Notes: a model not told the origin generated them from the letters alone. DNA of 64,000 bases from an uncultured Clostridia bacterium (GCA_947175195.1 CAMWLQ010000002.1:62001-126000), one strand, 5' to 3'. Counted from the first letter of the stretch, positions 16,397 to 25,636 are shown. Translations and numbers: made by a program.

Positions 16397-17115
16397 GAGC
16401 GTGGTATTGGTTTTTAAAAATAATATTGTCCCCGATAGCTGCGTTGCTTTGTCCGCGCAAGATAATGAATAAGTACAAATACAAAAAGTACGAACGCGGA
16501 CAAATAGTAATATCCAACCACTTGTCCTGGATGGATATAATTTACGTGTACTTTGGCTTGCCGGGTGGACTGAAACGCGCTCTATCCAAAAAGGAAAACC
16601 GAGGCAACAAGGCGCAGCAGGCTTTTATGCAAACGATAGGAGTTATATTTGTGGATAGGGACAAGCCAGAGCTGTCGTCTATGCGTACTTGTATCAACGC
16701 ATTAAAGGACGGAGATACGCTTGCTATTTGTCCCGAAGGCACGCGCAACCGCGTTAATAGGGAATTACAGCCGTTGCATTCCGGCACGGCGCTCTTTGCG
16801 TTAAAGGGCAATGCACAGGTAATCCCGTACGTTGTTCATCACAAAGGGAAGCTTTTCCGCCGCAATTACTTGGGCGTAGGCGATCCCGTTGATTTATCCG
16901 ATTTATACGGCAGGCGCACGGACGAGGCTACGCTGCAAGAGGCTACCGAACGTTTTCGTATGGCTATGCAAAAGACGCTGGACGAGTTGGGCGTTTGGGT
17001 GGAGCAAAAGGGCTGGAAAAAGCACAAGAAGGAAAATAAAATAGAAAAGCGCACGTTAAAGCGCGAGTACAAGGCGGCAAGAAAGGCTTATGCTAAATGT
17101 TCGCATAGCAAGTAA
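16393..17115 (+). CDS. plsC: 1-acyl-sn-glycerol-3-phosphate acyltransferase
   Basis: This 240-residue membrane-associated enzyme acylates lysophosphatidic acid to phosphatidic acid. The HX4D catalytic motif is H43-D48 (NHLSWMD), followed by PEGTRNR (E115-R118) and VIPYVV. A hydrophobic N-terminus anchors it. The last 40 residues are strongly basic (KKHKKENKIEKR). It starts at a GTG that overlaps the cmk stop (GTGA) and overlaps ispH by 26 nt. Confidence 0.92.
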   Translation: MRAWYWFLKIILSPIAALLCPRKIMNKYKYKKYERGQIVISNHLSWMDIIYVYFGLPGGLKRALSKKENRGNKAQQAFMQTIGVIFVDRDKPELSSMRTCINALKDGDTLAICPEGTRNRVNRELQPLHSGTALFALKGNAQVIPYVVHHKGKLFRRNYLGVGDPVDLSDLYGRRTDEATLQEATERFRMAMQKTLDELGVWVEQKGWKKHKKENKIEKRTLKREYKAARKAYAKCSHSK

Positions 17116-19153
17116 CGCGGGGTTTTGCTTTGGTGTGCGGCGCGCGGTAGACGCCGCACTGAATCACGGCTACAGCGGTGCGCAGTATATGCTGGGCGAC
17201 ATTACGCACAACAAATCCGTAATCGAAAAGCTGAGGTCGCGCGGACTTAAATCCGTCGAGTCGGTTGACGATTTGCCAATGGGCGACGGGAGCGGTTGCG
17301 TAGTTATACGGTCGCACGGTGCGGATAAAGCCACGTACGATAAAATCGCGCAAAAGGGATACAACGTAATTGACGCGACCTGTCCGTTTGTTGCCAAGAT
17401 ACACGACATAGTACGCAAACATTATGCCGACGGGTATCATATAGTGATAATAGGCGAGGCGGCGCATCCCGAGGTGATTGCAACCGACGGTTGGTGCAAT
17501 AATACCGCTACCGTAATCGATCTCGATAGCGATTTGAGCGTGCTGCAATCGTACGATAAGTTGTGTATTGTGTGTCAAACTACGTTCGACGGGCAAAAAT
17601 ATAAAAAACTATGTGAAAAAATAAACAAAATCCAATTAAAAACAGTTGAAATTTTCGACACGATTTGCTATACTACTTATGAACGCCAAAAGGAAGCGGT
17701 TTTACTTGCCAAAAGCTGCGACTTGATTATGGTCGTAGGGGATCGCGCCAGCTCAAACACAAACAAGCTTTTCGACTTGTGTGCGGCTGTAAATCCCGAT
17801 ACGCATTTCATCCAATCCGTCGGCGATCTAAAAAATATTAATTTTCCCCGTAGCGGCGTGATAGGTATCGTCGCCGGGGCATCGACTCCGACCGAGTCGA
17901 TTATGGAGGTAAAGACTTACATGGGTCAAGAATTCGGTGAAGCGAGCAACGAAGAATTTCTCGAAGCCATCAACAAAGGAACCGTAGCTATCCGCGAAGG
18001 GAAAGCAATCACCGGTACCGTTCTTTCCGCTAATGCGGACGGTATTCGCGTCAATGTCGGCGTCAAAAACGACGGCTTTATCGACAAGACCGAGGCTGTC
18101 GACGACGGTGAGTACAATCCGGAAGATTATCCCGTCGGTATGGAAATCACGGCTATCGTAACCAAAAAACGCGACGACGTAAGCGGCTGCGTGCTGCTTT
18201 CCAAGCGTCGTGCCGACTTAATGCGCAAAACGGACGAGGCAGTCGATCAAATTCGCAACGGCGAAATGTTCGAAATGGTCGTCAAAAAGGACATCAAGGG
18301 CGGACTTATCGGATCGCTCGGTACCTATCGCGTATTTGTGCCGGCGTCGCAAATCAGGCTTAAATTCGTTCCCGACTTAAAGAAATTTGTCGGCAAAACG
18401 CTCAGGCTTCGCGCTCTCGATATAGACGATATCAATCGCAAGATTGTGGCATCGCAACGCGTCATTCTTCAAGAAGAAAAAGAAGAAAAGGACAAAAAAG
18501 CCGAAATATTCTGGGAAAACGTTAAACCCGACGTTGTTGTTGCGGGCGAGGTGAAGCGCATCAGCTCTTACGGCGCGTTTGTAAGCGTGGACGGCATTGA
18601 CTGCTTGGCGCATATAGACCACTTGTCGTATACGCACATAACTTCTCCCGACGAAGTGCTGGAAATCGGCAAGACCTACGACTTTTTGGTACTTAAAGCC
18701 GACCGTGAAAAACAGCGCGTGTCGCTTGGTTATAGAGAACTGCAACCGCATCCGTTTGACAAGTGCATGGAAAAACACCCCGTCGGTTCGATTCTTCAGG
18801 GCAAAATAATCAGCGTGCTGCCTTACGGCGCGTTTGTGGAAATCGAGCCCGGTGTGGAAGGCTTGGTACACGTTTCGGAGGCTGCTGCGGCTTACGTAAA
18901 GGACATCAACGAAGTTCTTCATACGGGCGATCAGGTTACCGTCAAGGTGCTTGCCTATGACGAGCAACACCGCAAGACGACGCTTAGTATTCGCGCTTGC
19001 CTCGACGAAGAAAAGCCGGCTGCTCCCAAAGCGGCTAAGCCCGCCAAAAAGCAAGTCGAAGAAAGCGGCGTTTATACGGACAAAGCTGAAAACACCGTTT
19101 TGGCGGATTTGTTGCGCCAAGTCGGTGACGACAATCAAGATAAAAACGATTAA
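17090..19153 (+). CDS. ispH: IspH (HMBPP reductase) fused to ribosomal protein S1 domains
   Basis: This 687-residue fusion is known from many Clostridia. Residues 1-280 are 4-hydroxy-3-methylbut-2-enyl diphosphate reductase, the last step of the MEP isoprenoid pathway. The 4Fe-4S cysteines are C13 (GFCFGVRRA), C98 (DATCPFV) and C193 (DTICYTT). Residues about 304-636 hold four S1 RNA-binding domains (304-372, 390-460, 480-548, 565-636), the last two most canonical (SSYGAFVSV, LPYGAFVEI). The tail is basic and Ala/Lys-rich. The S1 part probably serves translation; why it is joined to IspH is not known. A terminator follows at 19166-19204. Confidence 0.95.
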   Translation: MLNVRIASNAGFCFGVRRAVDAALNHGYSGAQYMLGDITHNKSVIEKLRSRGLKSVESVDDLPMGDGSGCVVIRSHGADKATYDKIAQKGYNVIDATCPFVAKIHDIVRKHYADGYHIVIIGEAAHPEVIATDGWCNNTATVIDLDSDLSVLQSYDKLCIVCQTTFDGQKYKKLCEKINKIQLKTVEIFDTICYTTYERQKEAVLLAKSCDLIMVVGDRASSNTNKLFDLCAAVNPDTHFIQSVGDLKNINFPRSGVIGIVAGASTPTESIMEVKTYMGQEFGEASNEEFLEAINKGTVAIREGKAITGTVLSANADGIRVNVGVKNDGFIDKTEAVDDGEYNPEDYPVGMEITAIVTKKRDDVSGCVLLSKRRADLMRKTDEAVDQIRNGEMFEMVVKKDIKGGLIGSLGTYRVFVPASQIRLKFVPDLKKFVGKTLRLRALDIDDINRKIVASQRVILQEEKEEKDKKAEIFWENVKPDVVVAGEVKRISSYGAFVSVDGIDCLAHIDHLSYTHITSPDEVLEIGKTYDFLVLKADREKQRVSLGYRELQPHPFDKCMEKHPVGSILQGKIISVLPYGAFVEIEPGVEGLVHVSEAAAAYVKDINEVLHTGDQVTVKVLAYDEQHRKTTLSIRACLDEEKPAAPKAAKPAKKQVEESGVYTDKAENTVLADLLRQVGDDNQDKND

Positions 19154-19165
19154 GGCTTTGAATAT

Positions 19166-19204
19166 AAATCGCGTGCCAATAGTCATTATCGGCGCGCGAT
19201 TTTT
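19166..19204 (+). terminator. Intrinsic terminator after ispH-S1
   Basis: A 12-bp GC-rich stem (19166-19177 with 19191-19202, one G-U pair) and a 13-nt loop end in a T run. It closes the operon that begins upstream of the decarboxylase genes. Confidence 0.9.
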
Positions 19205-19263
19205 AAATTATCAACACATTGCTCAAATTAATATAAGCTAATGTAATATGGAGGTCATGTTTT

Positions 19264-20781
19264 ATGCCGTTATATGCTGTTTGCCCGGTTTGCTCTAAAA
19301 CGATAGAAATCGAACGGTTGCCCAAGCTTGTATGCTCTGATTGCGGCAGTCGATTCGGTTATTCGGAATTGCAAAGCAAGCACTTAATTGTAGACGAGCG
19401 CACCGAAAAGGCCGAGATTACCGCCGCAAAGGATCATTTTTTGAACGGCGAGTTTATGAGCGCGTTGGAACATTTTAACCGCGCTTTGGTTGCTAATGCT
19501 AATTCTTACGCAGCAAAATATTTCTCTTTGCTTTGCGAAATTTATTTGCATGATGCAGGGGATTCGAAAGCTAATGATGCCGTGTCCTCAAACGAAAAAT
19601 ACGACGTTATTGCCGCAATCGTGGATATGATACGTCAGTCGTTGGTAACGCTTTCGCGCTCCAACGCGACTGTTGCGGACAAACTGGCATTTATCACCGC
19701 TATGCTTTCGGAAATCAAAGCCATAATTATCGAAAGACTCAGCACTCGCGATGAAATGTTCAAGAATAACATCGAGGAATATCGCAAGCAATCTATATCC
19801 GACTTGACAAAGCTGTTGGATTTGTTCAAGATAGAGCGCGAACAAATTATGTCATTTGCGCCCGAGGTGCTGAATGCGCTTGCATCGCTTGTTGATTGCG
19901 CTATTAAAATTTGCTATAAAGCGGTACAAACCGTAAAGGTGGGCGACGAGATTGTTACGCCTAATGACGACGATTACAAAAAGCTTTCGTCGCTGTGCAA
20001 CGAATTGTGTTTCTTTGGGCACTCGTTTAATCCGTATTTCGATTCGTCGCCGTATTCGCCGAACTTTACTCAAAACTATGCTTACAACAAAGAAGTGCTT
20101 ACAAAGTTAAAGAACTTTGACGATAAGAATAAAGTAAATGCCAAAAAGAACGTTATAGCCGATATTGCGGGATACGAAACATTGCTTGCCGAGTGCGAAA
20201 AGGCGCTTAAATTCACATATCTCAGTTGCTATCGTTCCATGTGCAGTAGGCAAGTGGCTCAGCACGCACAGCTTTTCTATGACGGATTCGAGCTGGTTTA
20301 CAAATTGCTTTTGCCGCGTGTGGCTTTGGTTGATAAAAAGCAAATAGAAGTGCGTGCTATTAAGTATGCCGATATGGCTGAAAGATGCGATATGCTGACG
20401 CGTTTCCTTGTGGACGCTTACGAGCTGAATGAATCAATCGGGGTCGGGCTCCATGAATATTACGAAAAGTTGTACGATATTGTGTCAACGTACTATTTGC
20501 CCGAAATGGATAAGCTGTCCAAAAACAAAGACCGTAACAATTTGTACTATCAGCAAATTTTGTACGATTGCGCGTGCAGTTGTGCGCCGGCGCTTAAAAA
20601 ATATGTCGACTTTTCGGATGATACCGACAAGGTGCGCCTAAAGCTCGTAAAGATTTGTCGCGACGCCACAGAGGAATTTTTGTTGCACGCCGGCATAACA
20701 ATCGACGAGATCGAGCAATCCAATTTTTATCGTCCGTTGCTGCAAATTTCAAACGCGCTTGTCGACGAGGAAAACACATAA
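19264..20781 (+). CDS. Zinc-ribbon protein with long helical region, unknown function
   Basis: This 505-residue soluble protein is not recognised as a named family. Residues 7-27 form a CxxC...CxxC zinc ribbon (C7, C10, C24, C27). After it comes a TPR-like pair of helices (about 50-90, with HFLNGEFMSALEHFNRALVANANSYAAKYF) and then a long, mostly alpha-helical region with no membrane segment. A good GGAGGT site lies 9 nt before the ATG at 19264. It stands alone between two terminator/promoter boundaries, 30 nt before the dipeptidase gene. A scaffold or regulatory role is possible but not shown. Confidence 0.75.
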   Translation: MPLYAVCPVCSKTIEIERLPKLVCSDCGSRFGYSELQSKHLIVDERTEKAEITAAKDHFLNGEFMSALEHFNRALVANANSYAAKYFSLLCEIYLHDAGDSKANDAVSSNEKYDVIAAIVDMIRQSLVTLSRSNATVADKLAFITAMLSEIKAIIIERLSTRDEMFKNNIEEYRKQSISDLTKLLDLFKIEREQIMSFAPEVLNALASLVDCAIKICYKAVQTVKVGDEIVTPNDDDYKKLSSLCNELCFFGHSFNPYFDSSPYSPNFTQNYAYNKEVLTKLKNFDDKNKVNAKKNVIADIAGYETLLAECEKALKFTYLSCYRSMCSRQVAQHAQLFYDGFELVYKLLLPRVALVDKKQIEVRAIKYADMAERCDMLTRFLVDAYELNESIGVGLHEYYEKLYDIVSTYYLPEMDKLSKNKDRNNLYYQQILYDCACSCAPALKKYVDFSDDTDKVRLKLVKICRDATEEFLLHAGITIDEIEQSNFYRPLLQISNALVDEENT

Positions 20782-20810
20782 ATAATTATTAACCGCGCAT
20801 AAAATCAAGT

Positions 20811-21596
20811 ATGCTGTTTGATTTGCATAATGATTTCCCTACGCGGTTTTTAAATGCCGATTATTGTTTATATTTGCCTAAGGGAAACAATGTCGTTACG
20901 TCCGTTATTTGGACGTCAGAGTTTACCGACGATGCCGAATGTATGGTAAATAACATTACCGAACGTTTGTCGACGGCAGGGCATATGCCGATTGCCATAG
21001 AAGATATAGGATTATTGGCGAACGCCGAAAAATTTCGGCATTTCGACTTTTCTCGATACTTGTACTGTTCTCTTACTTGGAATTACAACAACGCTTTTGC
21101 CGGCGGAGCATGGGATGACGGGCGGCTTACCGAACTCGGCAAAGCCGTAATACGCGTGGTAGAGGACAGTGGTTGTTATATCGATCTTGCGCACTTAAAC
21201 AAAAAAAGCTTTTACGACGTTTTGGATTGTGCAAAAAACGTATTATGTTCACATACTGGCTTTAACGGGCACCCGCGTTCGCTGGACGAGCAGCAAATTA
21301 AATCGCTTGTTGCGCGAAATGCTGTGATAGGGCTGTGTACGGTACGCGCCTTTACCGACGCCAATTCAGTCGAGCAGTTTGCAAACGTAATAGACCGCTT
21401 TGTGCAAAAGTACGGTTGCGATTGCCTGGCTTTTGGTACGGACTTTAACGGATCGGATGATATTCCCAACGATATAAACGATTACGACAAGCTGCAAAAT
21501 GTGCGGGATATTCTTTACCGCCGCGGCTACGATTGTCGGTCGGTAAACAAAATATTCTTTGACAACGCAAATATCCTTTACAAAAAGGAGAGATAA
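20811..21596 (+). CDS. Membrane dipeptidase family (peptidase M19), compact form
   Basis: This 261-residue protein is shorter than usual M19 dipeptidases (310-400 residues) but keeps the metal and substrate residues: HxD in DLHND (H6, D8), the glutamate in IAIED, the histidines in IDLAHL and SHTGFNGHPRSL, and the aspartate in FGTDFNG. These enzymes hydrolyse dipeptides, including D-amino-acid forms. No signal peptide or anchor is seen, so it is cytoplasmic. There is no Shine-Dalgarno sequence; a CATAAAAT sits just upstream of the ATG. The stop overlaps the purB start (TAATG). Confidence 0.88.
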   Translation: MLFDLHNDFPTRFLNADYCLYLPKGNNVVTSVIWTSEFTDDAECMVNNITERLSTAGHMPIAIEDIGLLANAEKFRHFDFSRYLYCSLTWNYNNAFAGGAWDDGRLTELGKAVIRVVEDSGCYIDLAHLNKKSFYDVLDCAKNVLCSHTGFNGHPRSLDEQQIKSLVARNAVIGLCTVRAFTDANSVEQFANVIDRFVQKYGCDCLAFGTDFNGSDDIPNDINDYDKLQNVRDILYRRGYDCRSVNKIFFDNANILYKKER

Positions 21597-23023
21597 TGAA
21601 AGACATTTACGAAAATCCGCTCATAACGCGCTATGCGGATAGAAAAACAGCCGAAATTTTTTCGGACGATTATAAGTTCAAACTTTGGCGCAAGCTTTGG
21701 ATTGCTCTTGCGGAAAGTGAAAAAGAGCTTGGGCTTGATATATCCGACGAACAAATTGCGGAAATGAAAAAGTACGCAAGCGAAATAAACTACGAGTATG
21801 CCGAAAATGAAGAAAGAATTGTTCGGCATGACGTTATGGCGCATATTCATGCATTCGGCGAACAAGCAAGGGCAGCAAAACCGATTATTCATTTGGGTGC
21901 TACCAGCTGTTATGTGACGGATAATGCCGAACTTATACAAATTTACGACGCGCTTGGCATTATTAAACGTAAAATGCTCACCGTTATGGACAGGCTGCGC
22001 GCGTTTGCATTAAAGTACAAGGATTTGCCCGCGCTCGGCTATACGCACTTGCAACCTGCACAGCTAACAACTCTCGGCAAGCGCGCCACGCTGTGGTTGT
22101 ACGACTTGTATTTGGATTTTAACGATTTAACGCAGTTTATGAATAACTATAAGCTGCGCGGCGTAAAAGGCACAACGGGCACACAAGCCAGCTTTTTGTC
22201 ATTATTCGGCGGCGACGACCAAAAGGTGAAAGAGCTGGAAAAGAAGGTTATAGGCAAGCTCGGTTTTAGTAATGTTTTTGCGGTCAGCGGTCAAACGTAT
22301 ACGCGTAAATTCGACTATGCGGTAGTGTCGTTGTTGTCCAAAATCGCACAAAGCGCGTACAAGTTTGCAAACGACATCCGAATAATGCAGTCATTCAAGG
22401 AGGTTGAAGAGCCGTTTGAAAAGACCCAAATAGGGTCGTCGGCTATGGCGTACAAGCGCAACCCTATGCGTAGCGAGCGTATTTGCGCGCTTGCGCGGTT
22501 TGTGGAAAGCATTCCGTTCAACGAGGCTGTAACAAGCTCTACGCAGTGGTTTGAACGCACGCTGGACGACAGTGCGAATAAGCGTTTAACAATTCCTCAA
22601 GCGTTTCTTGCGCTCGACGGTGTGCTCAATATTTATATCAACGTTGCTGACAACATGGTTGTTTATCCCAAGGTTATTGAACGTAGAATAAACGAAGAGT
22701 TACCGTTTATGGCGACGGAGGAAATACTGATGGAGTGTGTGCTTGCGGGCGGAGATAGGCAAGAGCTGCACGAGGCGATTAGACAGCATTCCATGGAGAG
22801 TGCAAAAGCTGTTAAAGAACGCGGCGAAAGAAACGATTTGATAGAGCGCATAAAAGGCGATTCCAAATTCGCTGCGGTCAAGGACAAAATCGATAGCATA
22901 TTAAAGCCTATCAACTTTGTGGGCAGAGCGCCGCAGCAGGTTACGGAATTTATAACCGAATATATCGATCCGCTATTCAAAGCCGAAAAATACGTTCCGT
23001 ATCAGCCCGATATAAAGGTGTAA
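21596..23023 (+). CDS. purB: Adenylosuccinate lyase
   Basis: This 475-residue fumarase/aspartase-superfamily enzyme cleaves SAICAR and adenylosuccinate in purine synthesis. The signature loop SSAMAYKRNPMRSERI (about 279-294) holds the catalytic serine. HLGATSCYVTDNAE and GYTHLQPAQLTTLGKR are also present. AAAAAGGAGAG precedes the ATG and the start overlaps the dipeptidase stop. No other purine gene is nearby. A terminator follows. Confidence 0.97.
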   Translation: MKDIYENPLITRYADRKTAEIFSDDYKFKLWRKLWIALAESEKELGLDISDEQIAEMKKYASEINYEYAENEERIVRHDVMAHIHAFGEQARAAKPIIHLGATSCYVTDNAELIQIYDALGIIKRKMLTVMDRLRAFALKYKDLPALGYTHLQPAQLTTLGKRATLWLYDLYLDFNDLTQFMNNYKLRGVKGTTGTQASFLSLFGGDDQKVKELEKKVIGKLGFSNVFAVSGQTYTRKFDYAVVSLLSKIAQSAYKFANDIRIMQSFKEVEEPFEKTQIGSSAMAYKRNPMRSERICALARFVESIPFNEAVTSSTQWFERTLDDSANKRLTIPQAFLALDGVLNIYINVADNMVVYPKVIERRINEELPFMATEEILMECVLAGGDRQELHEAIRQHSMESAKAVKERGERNDLIERIKGDSKFAAVKDKIDSILKPINFVGRAPQQVTEFITEYIDPLFKAEKYVPYQPDIKV

Positions 23024-23035
23024 TCAAAATAAATC

Positions 23036-23062
23036 AAAGTAGGTTGTAAACCTACTTTTTCT
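23036..23062. terminator. Terminator between purB and the convergent membrane-protein gene
   Basis: A perfect 10-bp stem (23036-23045 with 23049-23058), 3-nt loop and T-rich tail on the + strand. It lies between convergent genes, so it may also act on the - strand, where the tail is weaker. Confidence 0.85.
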
Positions 23063-23548
23063 TTACAGTAAATTTATAAACGCATTTGATAAGTGTATTA
23101 TAAAGAATAGACTTGCCGTGCCGACAAGAAAATAGTTTTTGCGCCACAGTCCGATAAACAAGTAGTATAGCGGCGGCATAACGAATATAAAGACTATCAT
23201 AACGGTAACAGTTTGTATGCCGCAAAAGTATAAAATCCAGCCCAAAAAGTTAAGCGCAAGCGTTCCCGCCGCAACCGAAAAGAACGCGATTTCGCTTTTT
23301 GTCTTTACGTAAAACAATTTATTGTCATTGTGCACGATTAAAACCATTACGACAACGCACACTATTCCGAATATTTTTTCGCAAACGTCCAAGAATATCG
23401 AATTAGTCGGCATGTTCATAATCGGGTTTGTTTGTAGTGGAATCAGCGGCATAATCATATACGGCAGCTCTTGTACGGCAAACAAGGCCAAACCAATCAG
23501 CCACAATCCCAAGTATTGATTTTTGATTATTTTAACCCACTTGAACAT
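23063..23548 (-). CDS. Small multi-pass membrane protein, unknown function
   Basis: This 161-residue protein has about five hydrophobic segments (roughly 13-35, 47-72, 82-105, 108-128, 133-160). No family was recognised. It is the only - strand protein gene in the first half of the window and lies in the AT-rich pocket between purB and the tRNA genes. A weak AAGG lies upstream of the ATG at 23548. Confidence 0.65.
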   Translation of the reverse strand: MFKWVKIIKNQYLGLWLIGLALFAVQELPYMIMPLIPLQTNPIMNMPTNSIFLDVCEKIFGIVCVVVMVLIVHNDNKLFYVKTKSEIAFFSVAAGTLALNFLGWILYFCGIQTVTVMIVFIFVMPPLYYLFIGLWRKNYFLVGTASLFFIIHLSNAFINLL

Positions 23549-23617
23549 AGTTCATGCTAATCCTTGGAAGACTTTTATTAATATATTTTGCCATAAATAG
23601 TTAGCAAAGTCAATTAC

Positions 23618-23646
23618 TTGCTTATACGGTTTGTTTATGATATAAT
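23618..23646 (+). promoter_or_regulatory. Promoter for the 23687 gene
   Basis: TTGCTT (23618-23623), 17-bp spacer, extended TGATATAAT -10 (TATAAT 23641-23646). Confidence 0.75.
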
Positions 23647-23686
23647 GATTGTATTATAAGCAGTAATCCTTCGGAGATGTGATGTA

Positions 23687-24097
23687 ATGTGTTTTTATTA
23701 CTTTTTTCACCGCAAAACAATGAATGAGTTGGAGAAAGATCCCAAAAAATACATCGACACATTATTTCATTTTTTAGAGGACAAAGGGTTTAAAAAATCT
23801 CATCATCAAGTAAATTGCGAACGTTGGTTTAACTATGAAAAAGACCAATTTAACATTACAATTAATTATGATTGTCATATGAAAATGCGCAGTGTTTATT
23901 TCGACATATATTATAAAACGTGGGATGATGACGGTGTAATTAAGCACTTATTTATTAAGGACGAACAATATAAACTGCGGTTTCAAAACTATGATAATTT
24001 AAACTGCAAAGAAAAATTGGATTTAGTGGCGGAATATCTTTCCGAACACATTGAAGATGTTATTAGTGCTAATATCTACAGTCGCCGTTACTATTAA
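23687..24097 (+). CDS. Small soluble protein, unknown function
   Basis: This 136-residue acidic/aromatic-rich protein is not recognised. Its mixed alpha/beta look (MNELEKDPKKYIDTLFHFLE, then beta-like DQFNITINYDCHM) is reminiscent of small immunity-type proteins, but no toxin partner is present. Starts at 23687 (GGAG 10 nt upstream) or 23720 are both possible. It has its own promoter and lies in an AT-rich pocket. Confidence 0.6.
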   Translation: MCFYYFFHRKTMNELEKDPKKYIDTLFHFLEDKGFKKSHHQVNCERWFNYEKDQFNITINYDCHMKMRSVYFDIYYKTWDDDGVIKHLFIKDEQYKLRFQNYDNLNCKEKLDLVAEYLSEHIEDVISANIYSRRYY

Positions 24098-24133
24098 ATT
24101 CTAATTTAGAACAAATATTATCGAGGATATTCA

Positions 24134-24478
24134 ATGAATAAGGTTAAAATTACGGTATTAAAAACTACGCTTGACAAAGAGCTTGCCGCCGAGTACGGTG
24201 CGGAAGGCTTAACCGCTTGCCCAATGATGAAGGCTGGACAGGTGTTTTATGCCGACTACGCCAAACCCGACGGAATGTGCGACGAGGCGTGGAAAGCGAT
24301 TTATCAATACGTGTTTGCTCTCGCGCATGGAGCGGGGAGTGACGTGTTTTATTACGGGGATTGGATAAGGCAGCCCGGTGTTGCGATATGTAGCTGCAAT
24401 GACGGTTTGCGACCGGTGATATTCAAACTGGAGGCAACCGACATTAAGTCCGGAATTGACTATAAGCCCGTGCGATAA
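24134..24478 (+). CDS. TIGR04076-family protein
   Basis: This 114-residue protein has the layout of the TIGR04076 family: VKITVLK start, a cysteine in the middle (LTACPMMKAGQVFY), CDEAWKAIYQYVFALAHG and a C-terminal GVAICSCNDGLRPVIFKLE. The family is widespread in anaerobes and its role is unknown. GAGGATATTCA precedes the ATG. Confidence 0.75.
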   Translation: MNKVKITVLKTTLDKELAAEYGAEGLTACPMMKAGQVFYADYAKPDGMCDEAWKAIYQYVFALAHGAGSDVFYYGDWIRQPGVAICSCNDGLRPVIFKLEATDIKSGIDYKPVR

Positions 24479-24503
24479 TTGAGTGGACTTAGGAGAAATA
24501 TAT

Positions 24504-25256
24504 ATGAAAAGAGTAAAAATTGTTAAAACACTCTTTATAATTTCAATTATTCTTTCTATTCTATTTTTGGTGCTTTTCTTTATCCTTAGAGCACAAGCTG
24601 CCGCCTGCGACCCTGTATGGGAAATAAAAAGACATGATGCGTTGCTTGTTGCTGCATATAGATTTATTTATATGTTTTTTGTTACGTTTGTTATTGCAGC
24701 GGCTACGGGTGTGACTTTAATCACTCTAAAATATCAAAATAATAAAACTAAAGTTAATGAAACAAAAGTACGTGAAGAAATAAAAAAATATGATAATATT
24801 CAAAGATTAATGGTAGAAAATAATATAGGATTCTTCTATGCGGTTTGGGAATACTTTATTTCCGTCGGCGCAATCGAGAGGTTTAAGGAATCCTATATTT
24901 CTCAATTACAGTTTTTAAATATTGACGAAAAAATTGCAGAAACAAATTTAACTTTAACCGACAAACAAAAAGAAATAGTAAAGTCCGAATTAGATACGAA
25001 AATTGCCGACATTAAAGAGGGGAAATATAACAAAGTCTTTGAGTCGGTTTTCAAAGACGAAGTTAAGACTGAAATTGAAATGTCGGATAACAATGCCGTG
25101 GGCGGAATGTCTCCCGACGAATATTTAAACTTATTATTTGACAGTTCTAATGGCGCAATGTTCTTTTTCGCTATTTCCATTGATATAGAAAATGATGTTC
25201 CTATTGTTAAACTTGACATTGATGACGGCGAAATAGATTGGCAGCCATTTGATTAA
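24504..25256 (+). CDS. Membrane-anchored protein, unknown function
   Basis: This 250-residue protein has two transmembrane segments (about 8-29 and 51-75) followed by a long cytoplasmic, Lys/Glu-rich helical domain and an acidic C-terminus. No family was recognised. The ATG at 24504 follows AGGAGAAATATAT; an upstream GTG at 24483 is less likely. The gene is very AT-rich compared with the core genes around it and ends just before a strong hairpin. Confidence 0.65.
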   Translation: MKRVKIVKTLFIISIILSILFLVLFFILRAQAAACDPVWEIKRHDALLVAAYRFIYMFFVTFVIAAATGVTLITLKYQNNKTKVNETKVREEIKKYDNIQRLMVENNIGFFYAVWEYFISVGAIERFKESYISQLQFLNIDEKIAETNLTLTDKQKEIVKSELDTKIADIKEGKYNKVFESVFKDEVKTEIEMSDNNAVGGMSPDEYLNLLFDSSNGAMFFFAISIDIENDVPIVKLDIDDGEIDWQPFD

Positions 25257-25282
25257 GATATAACTTAATTTCAATCTCAAAA

Positions 25283-25321
25283 CAAAGAAACTAAATTGAT
25301 ATTTTCAATTTAGTTTCTTTG
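25283..25321. terminator. Bidirectional terminator between the 24504 gene and the tRNA operon
   Basis: A perfect 17-bp stem (25283-25299 with 25305-25321) and a 5-nt loop. On the - strand it is followed by TTTT just past the tRNA-Leu 3' end. On the + strand it lies 26 nt after the upstream stop codon. Confidence 0.85.
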
Positions 25322-25408
25322 TGGTGCCGCTGACCGGACTTGAACCGGTACGGGCTTTCACCCGAGGGATTTTAAGTCCCTTGCGTCTGCCTATTCCACC
25401 ACAGCGGC
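25322..25408 (-). tRNA. tRNA-Leu (anticodon UAA)
   Basis: The 87-nt class II tRNA has a 7-bp acceptor stem (GCCGCTG with CAGCGGC), a variable arm, the T-loop GGTTCAAGTCC and the anticodon loop CTTAAAA. CCA is encoded. It is last in a three-tRNA operon. Confidence 0.97.
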
Positions 25409-25456
25409 AGGGTATAGCCTTTAACGAAAAACGCACAAACCGTAGTCCATGCGTTT

Positions 25457-25530
25457 TGGAGGCACCACCCGGATTTGAACCGGGGGTTAGGGCTTTGCAG
25501 GCCCCTGCCTTACCGCTTGGCTATGGTGCC
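25457..25530 (-). tRNA. tRNA-Cys (anticodon GCA)
   Basis: The 74-nt tRNA has acceptor stem GGCACCA with TGGTGCC, discriminator U as expected for Cys, anticodon loop CTGCAAA, T-loop GGTTCAAATCC and encoded CCA. Confidence 0.97.
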
Positions 25531-25549
25531 GTACTGTATTATATGCAAG

Positions 25550-25625
25550 TGGTGGGAACAATAGGACTCGAACCTATGACCCTCTGCTTGTAAGGCAGAT
25601 GCTCTCCCAACTGAGCTATGCTCCC
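25550..25625 (-). tRNA. tRNA-Val (anticodon UAC)
   Basis: The 76-nt tRNA has acceptor stem GGGAGCA with TGTTCCC (one G-U), anticodon loop CTTACAA, T-loop GGTTCGAGTCC and encoded CCA. It is first in the operon, 5 nt from the predicted transcription start. Confidence 0.97.
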
Positions 25626-25636
25626 AAAGCTTTAAT

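Noticed and set aside
23024-23062. Possible left attachment site for an island inserted at tRNA-Leu
   Set aside because: The 3' end of tRNA-Leu (GGTTCAAGTCCGG type) is not repeated here; the stretch is an ordinary terminator.
25321-25593. A 90-codon + strand frame across the tRNA genes
   Set aside because: It lies over three complete tRNAs. Such frames are a known source of false 'conserved' small proteins.
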